Assembly: GCF_000972785.3 (NCBI RefSeq)
Contig: NZ_CP011253.3
Coordinates: 2,914,001-2,978,000, forward strand
DNA: 64,000 bases
From: Pandoraea oxalativorans
GTDB lineage: Bacteria; Pseudomonadota; Gammaproteobacteria; Burkholderiales; Burkholderiaceae
Reading direction: 5' to 3'
In this document: positions 1-8,813 of the stretch, piece by piece
How positions within the stretch are numbered: position 1 is the first letter of the stretch
How the letters are laid out: every line of letters begins with the position of its first letter
Notes under the pieces: generated by a model
The model's database searches: none
The model's input: only the letters and a program-made list of their open reading frames with translations
Told to the model about the DNA's origin: nothing
Program-made: the position numbers and the translations under genes

Positions 1-820
1 TCTCGAATGCCTGCCCGATCTCGGCGTTGCGCCAGAAGTCGGCATCGCACGCCATCTCGAAGTTGCGCTCCAGCCGCTCTTCGTCGTTGACGCACTTGGC
101 CGTCACGCCGTCGCCCACACGAATCAGTTCCGTCACGCCTTTCGGATCGACGGAGAACGCGGCGCGGCTCAGCACGAACTGCGCACCGAACGCACGCTGC
201 ACGCGCAGGAAGCGCTGCGCATGCTGTTCGTATTCGGTCTTGAACTCCGCACACTCTTTGTAGAAACCGAACTCCGCGAGCAATTCGGGAATGGTTCGAT
301 TCGCAATGTCGTCGCGTGTGAAGACGAGCGATGTCGTCATGCCCGAGCGGCGCGGGCGATGCTCCGTCGGACTCAGGTTCGCGGACTGCATGGTGTTCGC
401 CAGCATGTCGACGACGACGTACGGCGAGCCCTGATCCGGTTCGACGTAGCGCAGCCGTCGCACCAGCCACGGCAACAACGCGCCGTCGCGATGACGCTGA
501 TAGAGCCAGCCGTCGATCACGTCGCGTGCCAGGTAGGCGACCAACCCCGGCACGAGTTTGTCCAAACTGGGAATCACGCGCGCTTGCGGCGCGTTGTAGA
601 CGTTATCGAGTGCGAGCATCTGGAACATCAACGCACGCTCGTTCTGCGACTTGCTCAGCACGTAGAGCGTGTTGAGCGACTTCGCATCGAACCATTCGCT
701 CGATACCAGCATATTGCCGCGACACACGCCGTAGGCCGTCAGTTGCTTGCCCAGCGGCGAGTCGGTGCCGATCAGTTGCATCAGCGGATGAATCAGTGAT
801 TCGGGTATTTCGAAATCCAT
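1..820 (-). CDS. Unknown protein, N-terminal part (runs off the window)
   Basis: An open frame starts with ATG at 820, preceded by GGGGAG about eight bases upstream, and stays open to position 1, giving at least 273 residues. It begins MDFEIPESLIHPLMQLIG and is a soluble, mixed-composition protein with no signal peptide or obvious membrane segment. I do not recognise a domain in this part. It could be the N-terminal region of a larger cytosolic enzyme or ATPase, but nothing visible here proves that. It lies 29 bases downstream of the esterase gene on the same strand, so the two may be co-transcribed. The coding call is firm; the function is open. Confidence 0.75.
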   Translation of the reverse strand, partial: MDFEIPESLIHPLMQLIGTDSPLGKQLTAYGVCRGNMLVSSEWFDAKSLNTLYVLSKSQNERALMFQMLALDNVYNAPQARVIPSLDKLVPGLVAYLARDVIDGWLYQRHRDGALLPWLVRRLRYVEPDQGSPYVVVDMLANTMQSANLSPTEHRPRRSGMTTSLVFTRDDIANRTIPELLAEFGFYKECAEFKTEYEQHAQRFLRVQRAFGAQFVLSRAAFSVDPKGVTELIRVGDGVTAKCVNDEERLERNFEMACDADFWRNAEIGQAFE

Positions 821-849
821 GGACGGCACTCCCCGTATGGCGTGTCGGT

Positions 850-1593
850 TCAGGCGAGGAAGAAGTCGATGGCACGCGCCACGACACCCGGCTCGATGAT
901 GTGCAGCCCGTCGAATTCGACGTATTGCACATCGTAGCCCGCCGCTTTGAGCTTGTTTGCGTTTTGACGGCCACTCGTGGCAATCGGTAATTGCTCGTCG
1001 ATCAGCCCATGCGCGATAAACACTTTCGGCAGCCCTTCCTGCACGAAGATCGACATGAAACCACCGGAGAATGCGATGACGTGGCTCGCGATGTCGCCGT
1101 TCGTCACACCAATCGACAGTGCATAACTCGCGCCATCGGAGAATCCGGCGAAGGCCACGCGCTGCGCATCGATGCGATAGCGCGCAGCAACGCTTCGCAG
1201 CGCCGCTTGCAAACGCTCCAGATCGGGGCCGCTGCCGCCGATCACGATGTCCCACGTTGGGAAGGTCGAATGCGGCGCAAGCACGAGAAACTTGTGCCGA
1301 TCCGCGTGCGGTTCGATGAACGGCAGCACCTTCTCCGGAAAACCGCCTGCGCCGTGAAACATCACGAACAGCGGCACCGGCTTGTCGGTGGGCAGATCGG
1401 CGGGAACGTATAGGACTGCGTCGCGTGTCTCGCTCAGGCCCAGCGAATGGCGGCCGGATGAGAACGGTTCAGGCAAAAGATCGGAGGGTGGCGCGGAAGA
1501 TGGCGACGAAGCAGAGGCCGACGCTGGCGCGCTCGGGGCGCTGGACGCGATGACGTCCGGTGGCATGCGTCCGAACAAGGAAGGGTCGAACAT
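850..1593 (-). CDS. Alpha/beta-hydrolase, phospholipase/carboxylesterase type
   Basis: A 247-residue serine hydrolase. A Ser/Ala/Pro-rich leader (about residues 15-45) precedes an alpha/beta-hydrolase core with the oxyanion region FHGAGG (79-84). The nucleophile elbow is GFSDGAS with Ser152, the acid is Asp199 in GLIDEQLP and the base is His231 in FDGLHIIEP. The order and spacing match the family of small carboxylesterases/phospholipases (PF02230-like). The physiological ester is unknown. The start at 1593 lies about 35 bases from a perfect palindrome (1627-1645), probably an operator. The unknown gene at 820 follows after 29 bases. Confidence 0.85.
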   Translation of the reverse strand: MFDPSLFGRMPPDVIASSAPSAPASASASSPSSAPPSDLLPEPFSSGRHSLGLSETRDAVLYVPADLPTDKPVPLFVMFHGAGGFPEKVLPFIEPHADRHKFLVLAPHSTFPTWDIVIGGSGPDLERLQAALRSVAARYRIDAQRVAFAGFSDGASYALSIGVTNGDIASHVIAFSGGFMSIFVQEGLPKVFIAHGLIDEQLPIATSGRQNANKLKAAGYDVQYVEFDGLHIIEPGVVARAIDFFLA

Positions 1594-1626
1594 GGCGCGA
1601 TGATTGTCCCGTAATCGTTGATGTTA

Positions 1627-1645
1627 GTGATATATTGTATATCAC
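1627..1645. promoter_or_regulatory. Perfect 19-bp palindrome upstream of the esterase
   Basis: GTGATATA-TTG-TATATCAC: two perfect 8-base arms around a 3-base centre, in the 104-base gap before the esterase start. It is AT-rich in a GC-rich region, as expected for a GntR- or TetR-type operator. The binding protein is unknown. Confidence 0.6.
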
Positions 1646-1697
1646 ACTATTCACCGATCACGTCCCATATTTGCTGTGCTGACCGCTTCTCGGCAGC

Positions 1698-2588
1698 TTA
1701 TCCGGCCATGTAGGTGGTTAATCCGGCCACAAGCGCGTCGAAGGCGACTTTGCAGCGCGGATTGGCGCGCAGGTCTTCATGCATCGTGACCCACGTATGT
1801 AGTCGGAAGCGGAAAGCGCTCGGCAGCAGACGCACCAGTCGCGGGTCGCGTCTGGCCAGCGGCACCTGACACCCGCCTATTCCGTATCCGGCGCGAATCA
1901 TCGCGAGTTGCGCCAGATCGCTGTCGGCCCGGAACGCGAACGTCTCCCGTGCCCACATTGGCACGCCTTTCGTCGCGTCTCGCAGGAACGGCGTCAACTT
2001 ATCGAAGCCGATCACCGTGTGATGCGCGAGGTCCGCCAGCGAAGTCGGTGCGCCGTACCGGGCGACATAGTCGTCGCGCGCGTGCAGGCCGACATCGATG
2101 ACGCCTACACGGCGGGCGATCAGCGCCTCCTGCTGCGGCGGCGCCATGCGCACCGCGATGTCCACCTCACGATGCAACAAATCCTGAATGCGGTTCGTCG
2201 GCACCAGCTCGATGGTCAGATCCGGGTGCGCGCGACGCAACGCTGTCAGGATCGGTGGCAAGACTTCCACCCCGACGACCTCGCTCGCCGAGATGCGCAC
2301 CACCCCGTTCACCCCGTCGCCATGACTCGCCGCCGCACGCTCGAACGCCAGCGCCGTGTGCTGCATCGCCTGCGCGTGCGCGCGTAGCGACTGCGCTGCA
2401 TCCGTCGGCAGCAAGCCCGTTTGCGATCGCGTGAAGAGCGTTTGCCCCAGCGCTTGCTCCAATGCGGCGATGTGCCGTCCCGCCGTCGGTTGTGTGATAC
2501 CCAGCGCCCGCGCCGCGCCCGAGAGCGAACCCTCCGTCAGCACCGCGAGAAACGTTCGGTAGAGATCCCAGCTGAGATTCGATGTCAT
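1698..2588 (-). CDS. LysR-family transcriptional regulator
   Basis: A 296-residue LTTR of usual length. The winged HTH covers about residues 5-65 (LDYR-like start, GSLSGAARALGITQPTAGRHI), followed by a linker helix and a periplasmic-binding-like effector domain from about residue 90 (VVRISASEVVGVEVLPPIL). It is divergent from the SDR gene at 2685 with a 96-base gap, the normal arrangement for an LTTR and its target. The effector is not predictable from sequence. Confidence 0.9.
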   Translation of the reverse strand: MTSNLSWDLYRTFLAVLTEGSLSGAARALGITQPTAGRHIAALEQALGQTLFTRSQTGLLPTDAAQSLRAHAQAMQHTALAFERAAASHGDGVNGVVRISASEVVGVEVLPPILTALRRAHPDLTIELVPTNRIQDLLHREVDIAVRMAPPQQEALIARRVGVIDVGLHARDDYVARYGAPTSLADLAHHTVIGFDKLTPFLRDATKGVPMWARETFAFRADSDLAQLAMIRAGYGIGGCQVPLARRDPRLVRLLPSAFRFRLHTWVTMHEDLRANPRCKVAFDALVAGLTTYMAG

Positions 2589-2684
2589 ACAAAAACGTAT
2601 AACCGATAGATTGTTTTAAGCAATTTTATTCTAATCGCTTCGCGCGGAGAATGTCCTCACCGACAACGAACGAGGCGTCTCATC

Positions 2685-3698
2685 ATGAGCCATTCCACTC
2701 AGCAGACAACATCCCGCGCCCTGGTGCTAGGCGCTACGGGCGGCATTGGCGGCGAGGTCGCACGGCAATTGCTCGCGGCGGGCTGGAAAGTGCGTGCCCT
2801 GCGCCGCGGCGGCGCACCCGGTTCGAGGACGGACCTCGGCATCGAATGGATCGACGGCGATGCGATGCGCGCCGACGACGTTCTCGCCGCTGCCCGCAAT
2901 TGCGCCGTGATCGTGCACGCAGTCAACCCGCCGGGCTATCGCAACTGGAACACGCAGGTGCTGCCCATGCTGGACAACACCATTGCCGCTGCGACACGCT
3001 TCGGTGCGACCGTCGTCCTGCCGGGCACCGTCTACAACTACGGTCCCCAGACGTTTCCCGTGCTGCATGAAGACGCGCCCCAACGGCCGCTGACCCGCAA
3101 GGGCCGAATTCGCGCGACGATGGAAGGCCGTCTGCGCGACGCCAGTCGTAACGGCATGCAGACGATCATTGTGCGCGCCGGTGACTTCTTCGGCCCGCTC
3201 ACGCGCAATAGCTGGTTCGCTCAGGGACTGGTGAAGCCGGGACAGACGACGGGCGTGGTGCAGATCCCCAACGCGCCCGGCGTCGGCCATCAATGGTCGT
3301 ATCTGCCGGACGTGGCCCGCGCGATGGTCATGCTGATCGAACGCCGCCACACGCTCGACGCGTTCGCCAACTTTCACATGGCCGGGCATTGGGATGCGGA
3401 CGGCACGGAAATGGCCGCAGCGATCACGCGCGTGATGGCGCGTCACGGCGTCAAGGTCAAGACGCGCCGTTTCCCGTGGTGGCTGATGACGCTGGCGTCG
3501 CCCTTCGTCACGACGCTGCGAGAGTTGCAGGAGATGCGCTATCTCTGGAAGCAGCCCGTTCGCATGGACAACGCGCGTCTCGTCGACGCCCTCGGCGAGG
3601 AGCCGCACACACCGCTCGACGACGCCATCGGCACGACGCTCGAAGGCCTTGGGCGCCTGCCTGGGAAACCGTCCGCCAAAGGCTTCTCATACCCCTGA
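2685..3698 (+). CDS. NAD(P)-binding epimerase/SDR-like protein
   Basis: A 337-residue atypical/extended SDR. The dinucleotide-binding loop GATGGIGG is at residues 16-23, followed by a Rossmann fold resembling NAD-dependent epimerases and NmrA-like proteins. The usual YxxxK pair is not clear; VYNYGP occurs near the active-site position. A GAGG ribosome site sits about nine bases before the ATG. It is divergent from the LysR regulator at 2588, which probably controls it. The substrate is unknown. Confidence 0.8.
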   Translation: MSHSTQQTTSRALVLGATGGIGGEVARQLLAAGWKVRALRRGGAPGSRTDLGIEWIDGDAMRADDVLAAARNCAVIVHAVNPPGYRNWNTQVLPMLDNTIAAATRFGATVVLPGTVYNYGPQTFPVLHEDAPQRPLTRKGRIRATMEGRLRDASRNGMQTIIVRAGDFFGPLTRNSWFAQGLVKPGQTTGVVQIPNAPGVGHQWSYLPDVARAMVMLIERRHTLDAFANFHMAGHWDADGTEMAAAITRVMARHGVKVKTRRFPWWLMTLASPFVTTLRELQEMRYLWKQPVRMDNARLVDALGEEPHTPLDDAIGTTLEGLGRLPGKPSAKGFSYP

Positions 3699-3771
3699 TT
3701 TATGCAGGTGTTAGCGCAGGCGAGCGCCATTGCATGCGCGACACCGGGCCTCTCGACCCTGAGCGCGGCGC

Positions 3772-4629
3772 TCAGTTGCCGCGTCCGCTCCCGAGCAGCC
3801 GCGAGATACGCCGTGCGGCATCGGTGAGCGCTGCGACCGTCTGAGGATTGGGGTGCGCAGGCAAATAGTGAATCGAGCCGACGATGGCGAGCGTGCCGAA
3901 CAACGTTCCGTCGTCCTGCACAATCGGCGCCGCCAGCGCGTTCACGCCGAGAAACACTTCTTCGGGCGCATCGGCCCAGCCACGCTCGCGCACCAGCGCG
4001 AGTTCGTGCGACAGGCGCATCGCGTCGGTGATGGTGTGCGGCGTACAGGCGTCGAGCGGGCCTTCGAGCACGGCGTCGCGCCGGTCCTTTGCGCCGAACG
4101 CCAGCGCAATCTTGCCCTGCGCCACGCTGTGCAGTTTGAACTGCGTGCCGGGGTGCAGCAGGATCTCCAGCGGACTGCGGCCACGCATCACGTCGAGCAC
4201 CACCACATCGGTCTCGGTGAACGAACTGATGACGATGGTCTGTCCGACGGCGTCGCGCAATTCTTCCATGACCGGGCGTGCCAGCCCCACCACGTCGAAC
4301 TGTTTGACGAGCTTTTGTCCGAGCAGAAAGAGACGCCAGCCGATCCGGTAACGGCTCGTGCGCGGGTTCTGCACGACATACCCTTCCTGACGCAGTGCCG
4401 TGAGATGCCGGTGAACCCGCGCCTTGGGCACGCCGAGCGCTTCCGCCAGATGCGTCACGCCGCACTCGGCATTGCGCTCGGCCAGCAACTCCAGAATGCG
4501 CAATGAAATGACCGAAGTCGACGACGTGTTGATTTCGTCGCCGCCCTGTTCGTCGCCGACGGCACTCGGCACAGCGGCGGTGCGCGGGCGGCGGATGACG
4601 TCGTTCGGGGTGTCCTTCGATCCTTTCAC
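3772..4629 (-). CDS. IclR-family transcriptional regulator
   Basis: A 285-residue regulator with a GTG start at 4629 preceded by AAGGA. An unstructured N-terminus of about 35 residues precedes the winged HTH (about 40-100, with GVTHLAEALGVPKARVHRHL). The C-terminal IclR effector domain (about 110-280) follows. It ends convergently with the SDR gene and lies directly downstream of the bicupin gene. The two near-identical palindromes at 5397 and 5493, in front of the divergent bicupin and MFS genes, are its most likely targets. Confidence 0.9.
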   Translation of the reverse strand: MKGSKDTPNDVIRRPRTAAVPSAVGDEQGGDEINTSSTSVISLRILELLAERNAECGVTHLAEALGVPKARVHRHLTALRQEGYVVQNPRTSRYRIGWRLFLLGQKLVKQFDVVGLARPVMEELRDAVGQTIVISSFTETDVVVLDVMRGRSPLEILLHPGTQFKLHSVAQGKIALAFGAKDRRDAVLEGPLDACTPHTITDAMRLSHELALVRERGWADAPEEVFLGVNALAAPIVQDDGTLFGTLAIVGSIHYLPAHPNPQTVAALTDAARRISRLLGSGRGN

Positions 4630-4662
4630 CGCGTGTCCTTTGTCACTGTCGTCGCGCGCCGA

Positions 4663-5376
4663 TTACTGTGCGTCGAGCGAGATGAAACGCTCGCCGAACA
4701 CGTGATAGCGCTGCGGCTTGTTCTTGTTCGCGTCCTCGGGGCGCACGTACCGAATCGAGCTGCGATTACGGCACGCCCGCGGCAGGATGAAGCAGCGGAT
4801 GAACGTCGTATCGCGTGCCTCGGTCGTCGGCGCCAGCACCGGCGCATGGCCGAGTTCGAGCCAGGCTTGCCCTGCCGCATGGGTGTGCGACGCGCCCAAC
4901 GTCTCGATCGTGATCTCGCCTTCGAGCGTGCAGCGCACGCCGGGCCCCTGATGCACGTGCGTATGCGCCACGCCGCCGGGGGGGAATTGTACCTTGTCGC
5001 AACGCATGAGCCACTGTTGGCGCGGGTCCAGTTCGACAGGCGCATCGAGCTTGAGCGTCGACGACGCCCCCGGTGCCGACGCGATCTCGCCCGGCGTCGG
5101 CTCGTTGCCCGACATCAGTTCCCAACGCCACAGCGTCGCCCCTTCACCGCCGGCGATCAGCGCGACGCTGTCGTCGCCCAGCCAGGCACTCTCGGCCGGA
5201 TGATGCTGCGCGCCCGTGTCGAACTCGATGGCGACGTCGCCACGCACGACATAAATCGCGCGTCGCGCAGACGGCAGATACACGGGCGGATGGTTCGGTG
5301 CGATGACATCCTCGTACAGACGCAATTGAAACGGCTTCACTTCGATCTCCTGTAACCAGTCGTTTGCCCCGACCAT
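4663..5376 (-). CDS. Bicupin-domain protein
   Basis: A 237-residue double cupin. The second barrel has a recognisable metal-binding motif, VAHTHVHQGPG, with downstream GEITIE and a later His-rich strand. The first barrel (about 20-100) is less conserved. Bicupins of this size include aminohydrolases, isomerases and dioxygenases. Its position between an IclR regulator and a divergent MFS transporter suggests a catabolic enzyme acting on the transported compound. No substrate can be assigned. The start at 5376 has only a weak ribosome site. Confidence 0.75.
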   Translation of the reverse strand: MVGANDWLQEIEVKPFQLRLYEDVIAPNHPPVYLPSARRAIYVVRGDVAIEFDTGAQHHPAESAWLGDDSVALIAGGEGATLWRWELMSGNEPTPGEIASAPGASSTLKLDAPVELDPRQQWLMRCDKVQFPPGGVAHTHVHQGPGVRCTLEGEITIETLGASHTHAAGQAWLELGHAPVLAPTTEARDTTFIRCFILPRACRNRSSIRYVRPEDANKNKPQRYHVFGERFISLDAQ

Positions 5377-5396
5377 CGAGACAACACTGGCATTGA

Positions 5397-5413
5397 GTAT
5401 CGATCATCGATAC
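5397..5413. promoter_or_regulatory. Operator palindrome 1 (bicupin/MFS intergenic)
   Basis: GTATCGAT-C-ATCGATAC, a perfect 17-bp palindrome just upstream of the bicupin start. A second copy lies at 5493. The best candidate ligand is the adjacent IclR protein, because IclR-family sites are short palindromes of about this size. Confidence 0.7.
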
Positions 5414-5492
5414 GAAAAGTACCATTTATGGTTTACCACGAGACATGTTTTCTCAATGTGCTGATACCATTCAAACGAAATCATTCCCATGC

Positions 5493-5509
5493 GTATCGAT
5501 GGTCGATAC
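5493..5509. promoter_or_regulatory. Operator palindrome 2 (bicupin/MFS intergenic)
   Basis: GTATCGA-TGG-TCGATAC, nearly identical to the site at 5397. The two start exactly 96 bases apart, close to nine helical turns. This copy lies 41 bases before the MFS start codon, so it could repress that promoter or loop to site 1. Confidence 0.7.
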
Positions 5510-5550
5510 AAGAGGTCTGACACTAGGATGGTTCCATGAAGGAGACAAGA

Positions 5551-6813
5551 ATGGACACTGGCACGACCGCCCTGAAAGCGGCGGGCACGGCACGTCGGCC
5601 GTGGTATCGCGGCGCGAGCCCTGCGCAATGGCGGGCATTTGGTTCGGCCTATATCGGCTGGATGCTCGACATCATGGATCTGATGCTGTTCGCGATGGTG
5701 ATTCGCTACATCAGCGTCGACCTGCATTTCGACAAGGGCGTCGCGGGCATCATCGCCTCGCTCACGCTGCTGGCAACCGCTTTCGGCGGCTTGTTCTTCG
5801 GCTTCCTCGCCGACCGCATCGGCCGCACGAAGTCGATGATTCTCTCGATCCTGTGTTACTCCATCGGCACCGCGCTGTGCGGCTTCGCCGATTCGGTGAC
5901 GTCGCTCCTGATCTTCCGTTTCCTGCTGGGTCTGGGCATTGGCGGCGAGTGGTCGGCGGGCGCTGCGCTGATTACCGAAACATGGCCGGCCGAGCATCGT
6001 GCCAAGGTGATGGCATGGGTGCAGAGCGCGTTTGCGGTGGGTTATGCGGTTGCCGCTATCGTGGCCGCAGTCATCCTGCCGCACTTCGGCTGGCGCTGGG
6101 TGTTCGCCTTCGGGCTGGTGCCGACGGTGCTGGCGTTCTGGGTGCGTCGTCACGTGGAAGAGCCTGCCATCTGGCGCGAGCAGCGCGTGCGACTCACGCT
6201 CGGCCAGACGCTCGGCATGCTGTTCGGGCCGTATGCGCGCAGCACGATCGTCGGCCTCGCCTTCACGGCGGCGGCGATGTGCGGTTACTGGGGGTTGTTC
6301 ACGTGGATTCCGGCGTATCTGTCGACGCCGGTCGATCAGGGCGGCCCGGGCTTCGATCTGATGCGCTCGACAACGTGGATCGTCATCATGCAGATCGGCG
6401 CGGCGGCAGGGTTCGTGTGCTTCGGCTACATTGCAGACCGCATCGGATGCCGCAAGTCGTTCCTGCTGTTCTTCATCGTGTCGGCGATTACTGTGCCGCT
6501 TTATGTCGCGATTCGCGAGCCGATGCTGTTGCTGGTGTTCGGTCCGGTCGTGGCGTTCTTCGGCACGGGCTTCTATAGCGGCTTCGCCCCGACGTTCGCC
6601 GAGATGTTCCCGACGCAAGTGCGCGCGACGGCACAAGGCTTCATCTACAACACGGGACGCGCTGCGAGCGCCCTCGCCCCGGCCGCCGTCGGCCTGCTCT
6701 CGCGCGGCGAGAACGTGAGCGTCGCATTGGGCGCCACGGCGGGCTTCTTCCTGCTGGCTGCCCTCATCGTCTACTTCTTCCTGCCGGAAAGTCACGGCGA
6801 AGCGCTCGCCTGA
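5551..6813 (+). CDS. MFS transporter (organic acid/sugar-acid type)
   Basis: A 420-residue, 12-TM major facilitator. The loop 2-3 signature FLADRIGRTKS and the matching second-half copy IADRIGCRKS are present, as is RFLLGLGIGGEWSAG in TM4. It resembles the NanT/AAHS-type proton symporters for acidic metabolites. An upstream in-frame ATG at 5536 exists, but AAGGAGA at 5539-5545 sits seven bases before the ATG at 5551, so I use the latter. It is divergent from the bicupin and shares its operator region. Confidence 0.85.
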   Translation: MDTGTTALKAAGTARRPWYRGASPAQWRAFGSAYIGWMLDIMDLMLFAMVIRYISVDLHFDKGVAGIIASLTLLATAFGGLFFGFLADRIGRTKSMILSILCYSIGTALCGFADSVTSLLIFRFLLGLGIGGEWSAGAALITETWPAEHRAKVMAWVQSAFAVGYAVAAIVAAVILPHFGWRWVFAFGLVPTVLAFWVRRHVEEPAIWREQRVRLTLGQTLGMLFGPYARSTIVGLAFTAAAMCGYWGLFTWIPAYLSTPVDQGGPGFDLMRSTTWIVIMQIGAAAGFVCFGYIADRIGCRKSFLLFFIVSAITVPLYVAIREPMLLLVFGPVVAFFGTGFYSGFAPTFAEMFPTQVRATAQGFIYNTGRAASALAPAAVGLLSRGENVSVALGATAGFFLLAALIVYFFLPESHGEALA

Positions 6814-6848
6814 TCGTTGAGCGCAGACACTCGGTTGCGGCGATCTGA

Positions 6849-6879
6849 CGCGCCGGTGGCATTCCCCGCCACCGGCGCG
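6849..6879. terminator. Bidirectional hairpin between convergent genes
   Basis: A perfect 12-bp GC-rich stem (CGCGCCGGTGGC and its complement) with a 7-base loop, between the convergent MFS and ligase genes. There is no long T run on either side, so termination efficiency is uncertain. Confidence 0.6.
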
Positions 6880-6923
6880 CCGTCGCGCTCACTTCCCCCA
6901 CCTCTCAAGTTGTCGCACTGACC

Positions 6924-8813
6924 TCACGTAGACGGTAAGCGAATGACCGATGGGCAGTCCGAGTAAAGCCGTGTGACGTCGTCGGCCCGCAGCGTCAGCA
7001 CCGCCCGCTGATTCACGTATCCCTTGTCTGTGATCTCCCCTTGCTCCAGCGACGGCGGCGATGCCAGGATGGCCGCACGCGCCGCGCGTTGCGAACTCCC
7101 CGCGTCATGCGCCAGTTGTGCGAGCGCCTGTGCGACGAGCGAGCGCACATCGTCGTGCATCGCGAGTGTTTTGCCTGCGTGATCGTCTGCGGACATCGGG
7201 GTAGCGCCCGCCTTCGCCCGCATGGCGGGACTCGGGAAGATTAGCAATCCGATTTCGTCGCGATCGTGCCCGGCGATCACCACATCCGACGCATACGGGG
7301 CCAACGCAGTCACCGCACGCAATCGCAGCGCACCTACGGAAACCCACGTGCCGCTCGTCAGCTTGAAGTCCTCCGACACCCGGCCGTCGAAAATCACGCC
7401 CGCGCCCGGATCGTTCACATCGGACAGACGGCCCGCATCGCCTGTGCGATAGAAGCCCTCTTCGTCGAACGCCTGCGCCGTTGCCTCCGGATCGCCCGCA
7501 TAGCTGCGAAAGACCGACGGCCCCCGCACGCGCATCTCCAGCTTGTCGCCATTGGGCACGAACTTCAGCTCGTTACCCGGCGCGGGCAGACCGATATTGC
7601 CCGCGCCCGGAATCGGGAAGTGAACGCTCGTGATCAGCGGCGATGTCTCGGTCGCACCCCATGCGGACGTGAAGAACGGCAGCGTTTCGCAATGATGCGA
7701 CGCCAGTCGCTCGAAGCGCTGCCATACCGCCGGGGGCAAACTCGCCGCCGCGTAGAACAGCACTTGCAGACGGCCGAAGAAACGCTCGGCGAATGCCTCA
7801 TCGTCTTCGAGAAATGGGGCGAGCGCTTCGAACCCCTTCGGGACATTGAAGTGCAGCGTGGGCGACACGTCGCGCAGCGCCTCGACGGAACGCCCCACGA
7901 GTTCGGGCACAGGCCGACCGTCGTCGATGTAGAACGCCCCACCGTTGCGCAACGCCATGTGGAAGTTGTGGTTCGCGCCGAACGTGTGACTCCACGGCAG
8001 CCAGTCGACGACCACTGGCGGCGTCTCGTCGAGGAAATGCCAGCACTGCGCAATCATCTGCTGATTCGCGGCCAGCATGCGGTGCGTGTTGACGACGATC
8101 TTCGGCTTACCCGTCGAGCCGGAGGTCAGCAGCAGCTTCGCCGTATCCTCGGGACGCACGTGTGCGAAGACGGCATCCAGCGTCGCCGAGGCCGACGTCG
8201 TCGCAAGCGTGTCGAAGCGCAGCCAGTCCGCACGCCCATGACGCGTAGCGACGATGGGGCAACGGATCGGCGCCCCCTCCAGTGCCCGCGCGTAGGCATC
8301 GCCGTCTTCGACATACACGAGCGCCGGGTCGAGCCGCGCGAGAATGCCGTGCAGCTTGCTCATGTCCTTGGCGATGCGCGAGTACGCGGACGACACGATG
8401 GCCGTCTGTCGCCCCGCCATCATCGCACCGAGCACGAGCAGTGCGTGATTGACGCTGTTATCCGACAGAATCACCACGGGACGCTCGCGCGGCACGTCGA
8501 GATCGAGCAACGCCTGCCCGATGCCGCGTGCCATCGCGAGCCCTTCGCCGTACGTGAGCTCACGCCAGAGGCCTGCACCGGACGCGCCGCACGCGTCTGA
8601 CGTTGTATCGCCAGGCTGCCGCCGCTCGGCCACGAACACCGCCTCCGGCGTGCGCGACGCCCATTGCACGAGCCAGTCGGCCGGACTGCGCGCGAACTCA
8701 CCGAGTGCGGTGCGCGAGCGAATCACGAAGCTGCCGTCCGCACGCACCTCGCGTTCGATGTCGGGCGAGGCAAGGCGGCGCGCGCCCGCCGCAGGGTTTA
8801 CTCGATGGTCCAC
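6924..8813 (-). CDS. fcs: Feruloyl-CoA synthase-like AMP-dependent acid:CoA ligase
   Basis: A 629-residue ANL-superfamily ligase. The core motifs are visible: TSGSTGKPK (adenylate-binding loop), AWGATETSP, YRTGDAGR, and the C-terminal catalytic Lys region EITDKGYVNQR. Overall layout and length match feruloyl-CoA synthases, which activate ferulate and other hydroxycinnamates with ATP and CoA. The start is GTG at 8813, inside the 3' end of the binding-protein gene (16-base overlap), implying translational coupling. It is last in a five-gene operon with a crotonase, dehydrogenase and BKACE. The exact acid is not proven. Confidence 0.8.
   Translation of the reverse strand: MDHRVNPAAGARRLASPDIEREVRADGSFVIRSRTALGEFARSPADWLVQWASRTPEAVFVAERRQPGDTTSDACGASGAGLWRELTYGEGLAMARGIGQALLDLDVPRERPVVILSDNSVNHALLVLGAMMAGRQTAIVSSAYSRIAKDMSKLHGILARLDPALVYVEDGDAYARALEGAPIRCPIVATRHGRADWLRFDTLATTSASATLDAVFAHVRPEDTAKLLLTSGSTGKPKIVVNTHRMLAANQQMIAQCWHFLDETPPVVVDWLPWSHTFGANHNFHMALRNGGAFYIDDGRPVPELVGRSVEALRDVSPTLHFNVPKGFEALAPFLEDDEAFAERFFGRLQVLFYAAASLPPAVWQRFERLASHHCETLPFFTSAWGATETSPLITSVHFPIPGAGNIGLPAPGNELKFVPNGDKLEMRVRGPSVFRSYAGDPEATAQAFDEEGFYRTGDAGRLSDVNDPGAGVIFDGRVSEDFKLTSGTWVSVGALRLRAVTALAPYASDVVIAGHDRDEIGLLIFPSPAMRAKAGATPMSADDHAGKTLAMHDDVRSLVAQALAQLAHDAGSSQRAARAAILASPPSLEQGEITDKGYVNQRAVLTLRADDVTRLYSDCPSVIRLPST

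Noticed and set aside
5404..6795. A 463-codon minus-strand frame antisense to the MFS gene
   Set aside because: It is a codon-bias shadow; composition is Arg/Glu/His-rich without domains, while the plus strand encodes a full 12-TM protein.
7266..8600. A 444-codon plus-strand frame antisense to the CoA ligase
   Set aside because: Arg/His/Gln-rich composition with no motif; the minus strand encodes a complete ligase with all family motifs.
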